From Phoronis ovalis (taxonomy: Eukaryota > Phoronida > Phoronidae): 11,058 bases of DNA. The stretch is from the NCBI GenBank assembly GCA_028565635.1, contig JAOXYB010056789.1, positions 1 to 11,058 on the forward strand, in the 5' to 3' direction. The position numbers and the translations under genes were made by a program. Shown here piece after piece: positions 7,588 through 11,058 of this stretch. The notes below the pieces were generated by a model. The model worked only from the letters and a program-made list of their open reading frames with translations, had not been told where the DNA came from and made no database searches. The first letter of the stretch is position 1. Each line of letters begins with the position of its first letter.

Positions 7588-7785
7588 CTAGGATACGTAA
7601 AATTTTCATAAATGATCACACAATTAGTGATTTAGCGTAGTATAGAACTTTTATACTTCTGTCATATGTAAAAAATGAATATAGTCTAATATGATTGTTC
7701 AAAAATGTTGTAACTGCTTGACACGGCTGCTTGACACACAAATTCATTTGCTTGTACTAAAATGTTTCTATTCTTTTAATTCCAG

Positions 7786-7847
7786 TTAATTCCAATTTCC
7801 TATGTTTCAAATTGACTTCCTTCTGCAAAGCTTGTTTTAAAAATTAA
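7786..7847 (+). CDS. Candidate last exon: short three-cysteine peptide
   Basis: It follows a very good acceptor (tttctattcttttaattccag). In phase 1, joined to the signal-peptide exon ending at 6067, it reads L, then NSNFLCFKLTSFCKACFKN and TAA at 7845-7847. AATAAA follows only 15 bases after the stop (7862-7867). The model gives a 44-residue precursor with a mature peptide of about 20 residues and three cysteines (C-x7-C-x2-C). That would be a small secreted peptide, but an odd cysteine count and the short length weaken it. It competes with the exon at 7997. No family is recognised. Confidence 0.25.
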
Positions 7848-7861
7848 CATTTGCATCATTG

Positions 7862-7867
7862 AATAAA
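7862..7867 (+). terminator. AATAAA polyadenylation signal
   Basis: Canonical hexamer 15 bases after the TAA of the candidate exon at 7786-7847, followed within 30 bases by a T-rich stretch (acttgtttt). The hexamer is frequent in AT-rich DNA, so its weight comes from its position. Confidence 0.25.
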
Positions 7868-7996
7868 CAGTAGTTGAACATAAACTTGTTTTAAAAAGAA
7901 TAATTGCCTGTTTCCTTTAACATTAATGGGATATAGTTTTGCAAATGTAAAGAAAGTCGAGCGTAATTCAATAAGTTTAATTTTTATTCACTTTAG

Positions 7997-8067
7997 ATTT
8001 TGGATGTCGTAATGTTGTTTTTGGGGACATTTATCAACGGCAGAATTATTATCTTTTTTCTGAAAAA
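7997..8067 (+). CDS. Candidate second exon of the secreted-protein gene
   Basis: It follows the best pyrimidine tract in the region (aatttttattcactttag). In phase 1, joined to the signal-peptide exon, it reads H, then FGCRNVVFGDIYQRQNYY and LFSEK. It can end at a donor-like gtaatg (8068, phase 0), or run on for VMK to TAA at 8077, where AATAAA overlaps the stop (8078-8083). The segment is protein-like, with mixed charged and aromatic residues and a single cysteine. If the donor is used, the frame continues cleanly into the exon at 9192, giving a precursor of about 70 residues. No family is recognised. Confidence 0.3.
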
Positions 8068-8501
8068 GTAATGAAATAATAAAAAATCTTATTAAGATCA
8101 AGGACGACAATAATGTCTGAATTTAGGCATTGGTGTATTCTTTAAAATGAAGTCATTCAAAAGAAATGCAAATTTTACAAGTAAAGGGATCAGCTTTATA
8201 AACGTTCTCCTATTACCCGTTATTTGTTTGGAAAAAATCTTGCAAGGTAATCCTTTATTCTTACAGAGATTTGTCTGATAACTATTTCAATATAGTTTCA
8301 ATTTTTTATTTGACCCATTCAAATAGACAACAATTGTTTTGGATACAATGTCATACTTCGGTTTTGATTATATTTACTTTGTTTAACTTTAAACAGATTT
8401 TTTATGTTATTTATTTAATATCCTAAATTGAGTATGCAAATATATTTAAATAGTGTTGAAATATAATACAGAATACTGACAATTTCTATTTAAACAAGCT
8501 A

Positions 8502-8687
8502 ATGGATAAAAGAGTCTATGTTTGTAAAAGGAAAACACAAATTTCAGAATTTCATTTATTACTGCCATTTCGTATCTTTTCTCTTATTTCCATTCTATTT
8601 TCGATTACTTCTGAAATTATACACGTTGCGTACCCTTGTGCAAAGCCAAAATGTGAAAAAAAGTTAACTATTACATTTGATTTATAA
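8502..8687 (+). CDS. Small open frame with one hydrophobic segment
   Basis: 61 codons from ATG to TAA. It has a basic start (MDKRVYVCKRK), a hydrophobic middle (LLLPFRIFSLISILFSI) and a polar end with YPCAKPKCEKK. The layout could be a signal anchor or a small membrane protein. The context of the ATG is poor (C at -3), nearby promoter signals are not evident, and a frame of this length is expected by chance in AT-rich DNA. It may equally lie within an intron of the plus-strand gene. Confidence 0.15.
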   Translation: MDKRVYVCKRKTQISEFHLLLPFRIFSLISILFSITSEIIHVAYPCAKPKCEKKLTITFDL

Positions 8688-8838
8688 GAAAATAATTATC
8701 ATAGTTTTTCAATGCTGCATAATTTTTACTTCTTTTTAATTCGTCTTTTATTTTGGCTTGAACTATCCTCACGCGACATTTGGGTTCTTTAGAATTGGTT
8801 GTTTGTAAAATAAGTCTAACATAAAAATCGCCATGCAA
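8671..8838 (-). CDS. Open minus-strand stretch, unassigned
   Basis: 55 codons without a stop and without an ATG near the start, overlapping the plus-strand frame at 8502-8687 by a few bases. The central part, KEPKCRVRIVQAKIKDELKR, is charged and helix-like, and is richer in G+C than its flanks. An AG lies just before it, but without a pyrimidine tract. It could be an exon or chance; no family is recognised. Confidence 0.12.
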   Translation of the reverse strand: MHGDFYVRLILQTTNSKEPKCRVRIVQAKIKDELKRSKNYAALKNYDNYFLINQM

Positions 8839-9041
8839 TCATCTGAACTGTACAATAATGCCTCGTTAAGTATGAAAATATGTGGCTTTATATTAAATAT
8901 AATGTGATACTTCTGTTAGTTTGTTGCTGTGATATGAAATACACACAGAGGACTATAGTGTATATTCAGTTATTTACCAGTTCAATGCTTCACTAAACAC
9001 AAATCATAGATTTGAATCCCGTAATTAATTTCCCAGGCACG

Positions 9042-9141
9042 TCATTTCGCAAAGGTATCAGTTGGTACATGCAAATCAATATCTTTGGTACATGAGTTCT
9101 TAATTGTTCGTTTTAAGAAAGAATTGCCAGAGACATTTAGC
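9042..9141 (-). CDS. Candidate last exon, 32 codons, unassigned
   Basis: Minus-strand block after a reasonable acceptor (acctaaataatttccag), entering in phase 2. It reads LNVSGNSFLKRTIKNSCTKD, then IDLHVPTDTFAK and TGA at 9042-9044. The composition is protein-like, with an N-glycosylation-type NVS. The plus strand here is also open in a phase-1 frame after an acceptor at 9035 (GTSFRKGISWYMQINIFGT, then stop). Only one, or neither, can be real. A direct repeat of ggtacatg, 28 bp apart, lies inside. Confidence 0.15.
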
Positions 9142-9191
9142 CTGGAAATTATTTAGGTATATTTAAAAAAATGTCTAACTTGTGTTCTTAG

Positions 9192-9260
9192 TTATTCCTT
9201 GAAAGGGTACATTACAGAATGCATTCCTTGAAGCGCATGGGCGTCGAGTCACGGGAATAA
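9192..9260 (+). CDS. Candidate third and last exon
   Basis: It follows ctaacttgtgttcttag, which has a branch-point-like ctaac and a pyrimidine tract. In phase 0, as required by the donor at 8068, it reads LFLERVHYRMHSLKRMGVES, then RE and TAA at 9258-9260. It is richer in G+C than its surroundings. AATAAA lies at 9297-9302, 37 bases after the stop. The peptide is basic. The model 5995-6067, 7997-8067, 9192-9260 is consistent in phase throughout, but each junction is by eye only. Confidence 0.25.
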   Translation, partial: LFLERVHYRMHSLKRMGVESRE

Positions 9261-9296
9261 CGAGAATGATGGATTTCATATGTAATATAGACAAAA

Positions 9297-9302
9297 AATA
9301 AA
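9297..9302 (+). terminator. AATAAA polyadenylation signal
   Basis: Hexamer 37 bases downstream of the stop at 9258-9260, a normal distance for a 3' end. It supports, weakly, a transcript ending near 9320 on the plus strand. Confidence 0.25.
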
Positions 9303-9502
9303 TTTGATAAAAAAAACGTTTTCCGTCAAAAGTATGCCAAAGCAAAATAATAAAAATCATAAATATGGCCAACTGAGATTTTTCCTAACACTTTTTCCAA
9401 AAATTCATGGAAATTTTCGCAAAACAAGATTTTCAATAATGTGATACACTATTTTATATTGCTATCCTGGTTAAGATGTTACATGACTATTAAAAGAATA
9501 AA

Positions 9503-9532
9503 TTGACGGCTAGCGTTGATGCTCGCAGTCAA
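9503..9532. other. Interrupted hairpin
   Basis: TTGAC, GC and AGC pair with GCT, GC and GTCAA around a six-base loop, with two single mismatches. The AT-rich flanks (gaataa and ttattattc) extend the symmetry loosely. It may be a remnant of a small inverted-repeat element. Confidence 0.4.
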
Positions 9533-9587
9533 ACTTTTATTATTCCTATTCGTTTCATAATGGATAAAGAATCGAAATGTTACGATA

Positions 9588-9800
9588 CTATATATTAAGA
9601 AGTACTAAATAACCTCCGAAGCACTTGTACCGAAGTGAAAATACGAGCCGTAATATATGAAGTAACACATTTTCAAACTTTCCCAAAAAATTCTGAAACT
9701 CTTTCACGTCAGGGGATTCACAAGTAAATTTAAAAGAATCTACTTGATTAGAAACTCCATAATTTTTTTCATGTACAATTTCCACCCAGATTATTAGCAT
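9588..9800 (-). CDS. 70-codon open frame, protein-like, unassigned
   Basis: ATG to TAG on the minus strand. The middle, VDSFKFTCESPDVKEFQNFL and GKFENVLLHI, has the charged/hydrophobic alternation of a real helix-rich protein, while both ends are hydrophobic. A weakly similar DNA stretch occurs about 285 bp to the left (minus strand, near 9395-9430; RKFP, a stop, then IFGKSVR), suggesting an old duplication. No signal peptide is convincing and no splice sites are obvious. It could be a pseudogene fragment. No family is recognised. Confidence 0.22.
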   Translation of the reverse strand: MLIIWVEIVHEKNYGVSNQVDSFKFTCESPDVKEFQNFLGKFENVLLHILRLVFSLRYKCFGGYLVLLNI

Positions 9801-10515
9801 TTTTTGTGGGAAACTGAGTATTTTATTGAAAAAGTCGAAATGTATTCCTCTATGTTTAAGTCCCTTATTGTCACTTGGTATAATGTTTATAATGCGAGTA
9901 TTTTATCTTCCCTCTAAAATTATCGCAATAATGAAATAATTTTATATATGTGAAACGAACATTAGTTTGTCATAAACAGGTACGTGATTTTTAAAAAAAA
10001 ACGTAATACAAAGCAAAAAATACAAAAAAAACGTGGCAACTTGGAATAATAGAAAGGTACGGATGATTTGAATTAGTAAGGTTATGTTAAGGATGTAATG
10101 TGCCGTCTTTTGATGTGTTTATTCTGCTTTACGTAGTGTAACATTATAGGAAATGCTAATATTGTTTTCGTGACTCGACAAAGACTTATCGATTTAGAGA
10201 CAGATCTTTAAAATATCAATAATGAAAAAATAACAGGTATTTTTTAAATCCAGTTTTGTAATAGAGTCCCGTGGGCACCAATCTGACGCGGGACGTTAAT
10301 CTGATCCATCATGTAAAAACATGGGTTGTGTAAAAGCTCTATGGAATAATTTAATTTAAGGCCAAATATATTAAGGAATTGCGTTTCACATTAACCATTT
10401 TTTAGACAATAAACATAAACGGTAGTCAATTGCTATACATAAGTTATTATTTTCTTTACTTTATACAACAATTCAACATATTATTTATAAAATATATTAG
10501 TAACCTTTACACGCC
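9801..10515. other. AT-rich stretch with two short hairpins, no gene called
   Basis: Mostly AT-rich intergenic or intronic DNA. A more G+C-rich island at 10265-10330 contains GTCCCG (10266-10271) pairing with CGGGAC (10289-10294), and then CATG-taaaaa-CATG. On the minus strand this island is open (MDQINVPRQIGAHGTLLQNW, with a stop at 10244-10246), within a 48-codon frame. The island stands out from its surroundings and could be an exon or a small repeat. I cannot decide which. Confidence 0.35.
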
Positions 10516-10716
10516 TTGAAATGTAATGTATTATTCAGCGGCAGAAACGACTTTCAATGGAATTATCTTTTGTGGCCTGCTAATTATCCTACTGATGAAC
10601 TCACATTATACATAGTTTATGTACTAAAAAAGAATAAACACTGCAGTGCGAAAAAGATAAACAGTTATCATGTACTTCACATTTTACGTCTTAAAAAGAA
10701 GTATACTGCATTAAAT

Positions 10717-10774
10717 ATGAAGATTGGAACTTTTATGTTATTTTGCTATTTTGGATATGTATTGTCAGAGCAAG
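10717..10774 (+). CDS. First coding exon of a second secreted protein
   Basis: ATG with A at -3 begins MKIGTFMLFCYFGYVLSEQ, a short lysine N-region followed by a hydrophobic core and a plausible cleavage near VLS-EQ. A donor gtaggt follows (10775), again leaving one base of the next codon, so the intron is phase 1 as in the gene starting at 5995. The frame is open upstream to 10516 (67 further codons, no ATG at its start), so a longer product is not excluded. There is no clear TATA box at the expected distance, and several out-of-frame ATGs lie upstream if transcription starts far away. Confidence 0.4.
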
Positions 10775-10867
10775 GTAGGTAGTTTGCAATGCGTGATTTG
10801 CGTAATTTAAAAAAAGGCAAAAAGGAGGTCAAATGAGGAATAAACTGTTATTATTCTTACATTTTAG

Positions 10868-10932
10868 GCTACTATATTTTCTTGCCAAACGAATATACCC
10901 AAAGTATATTGGTAAATTTTTGGAAACCGTAA
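10868..10932 (+). CDS. Second exon of the gene starting at 10717
   Basis: It follows a good acceptor (gttattattcttacattttag) after a 93-bp intron, and keeps phase 1. It reads G (split codon), then YYIFLPNEYTQSIL. From there it either leaves at a donor-like gtaaat (10912, phase 0) into an exon beyond the window, or continues VNFWKP to TAA at 10930-10932, for a 40-residue precursor. No canonical AATAAA follows in the next 100 bases, which favours splicing onward. The family is not recognised. Confidence 0.3.
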
Positions 10933-11014
10933 ATTAAATAAGAAAATATTCGACTATTCCAAAATAAGTATTTTCTGAGACTATTAGTATAGTTTATTCA
11001 CTATACATAATGTA

Positions 11015-11036
11015 TGTATATATATATATATATATA
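11015..11036. repeat. TA dinucleotide microsatellite
   Basis: About ten TA units, set inside a larger palindromic context (acataatgtatg ... catacatt-like). Common in AT-rich animal introns and spacers. Confidence 0.9.
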
Positions 11037-11058
11037 CATTTGCTTTCACGTATAATAT

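Noticed and set aside
8260-8300. Strong acceptor-like ctttattcttacag at about 8267
   Set aside because: All phases that fit the upstream donors stop within a few codons (for example RFV then stop), so it was not used in a gene model.
9175-9372. Minus-strand 65-codon frame antisense to the candidate exon at 9192
   Set aside because: Ile/Phe/Leu-rich from AT-rich sequence. The opposite strand has the better splice and polyadenylation context.
10516-10716. Upstream extension of the frame that contains the 10717 start
   Set aside because: It begins with a non-ATG codon and no convincing acceptor. The ATG at 10717 followed by a signal peptide is a better start, though a longer exon is not excluded.

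Overview
The window looks like AT-rich nuclear DNA from an invertebrate animal. It is roughly one third G+C or less, judged by eye. There are no long open frames. The coding signals are short pieces bounded by GT-AG splice sites, with AATAAA signals and AT-rich intron-like sequence around them. A mollusc or other lophotrochozoan would fit, but nothing here proves the taxon. There is no recognisable rRNA, tRNA, CRISPR, bacterial operon or viral gene. No piece could be assigned to a named protein family, so gene symbols are left empty.

Region 1 (1 to about 2790, minus strand). After a short 11-bp tandem repeat comes an array of five related mini-exons, each with its flanking intron. Their 5' ends (minus strand) lie at 2762, 2156, 1591, 976 and 414, so the period is about 560 to 615 bp. 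The copies share a start like D-A/S-G-N-D-E and an end like PQHNREHDG. Most are damaged: copies 1 to 3 are frameshifted, copy 3 has lost its acceptor AG, and copy 4 is open but has lost its donor GT. It reads as a tandem exon duplication in a minus-strand gene, now partly decayed or used as alternative ends.

Region 2 (3002-4744). A 1.74-kb foldback-type mobile element. Its terminal inverted repeats are about 200 bp and about 92% identical. Each carries five 16-bp iterons of the form attagtccgac. No transposase is visible, and I see no target-site duplication.

Region 3 (4745-5880). Mostly unassigned. It holds a 33-bp motif repeated 101 bp apart and a minus-strand stretch (5256-5541) that is open in two frames.

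Region 4 (5881-9302). The best plus-strand gene start is here: a TATA-like box, an 83-nt leader with a perfect 7-bp hairpin, and an exon coding a 24-residue signal peptide that ends in a phase-1 donor (5995-6067). Several downstream acceptors fit its phase, so the rest of the gene is uncertain. The two best models encode small secreted proteins, one of about 44 residues with three cysteines and one of about 70 residues. Inside the first intron, on the other strand, lie candidate exons at 6302-6434 and 7521-7587 whose phases match each other. They may belong to the same minus-strand gene as the exon array, but that link is inference.

Region 5 (9261-11058). AT-rich, with a 70-codon minus-strand frame (9588-9800), two small hairpins, and a second plus-strand signal-peptide exon (10717-10774). 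A 93-bp intron separates that exon from a short second exon. The window ends in a TA microsatellite.

All exon calls are ab initio readings by eye. The element and the exon array are well supported as repeats; the gene models are hypotheses.
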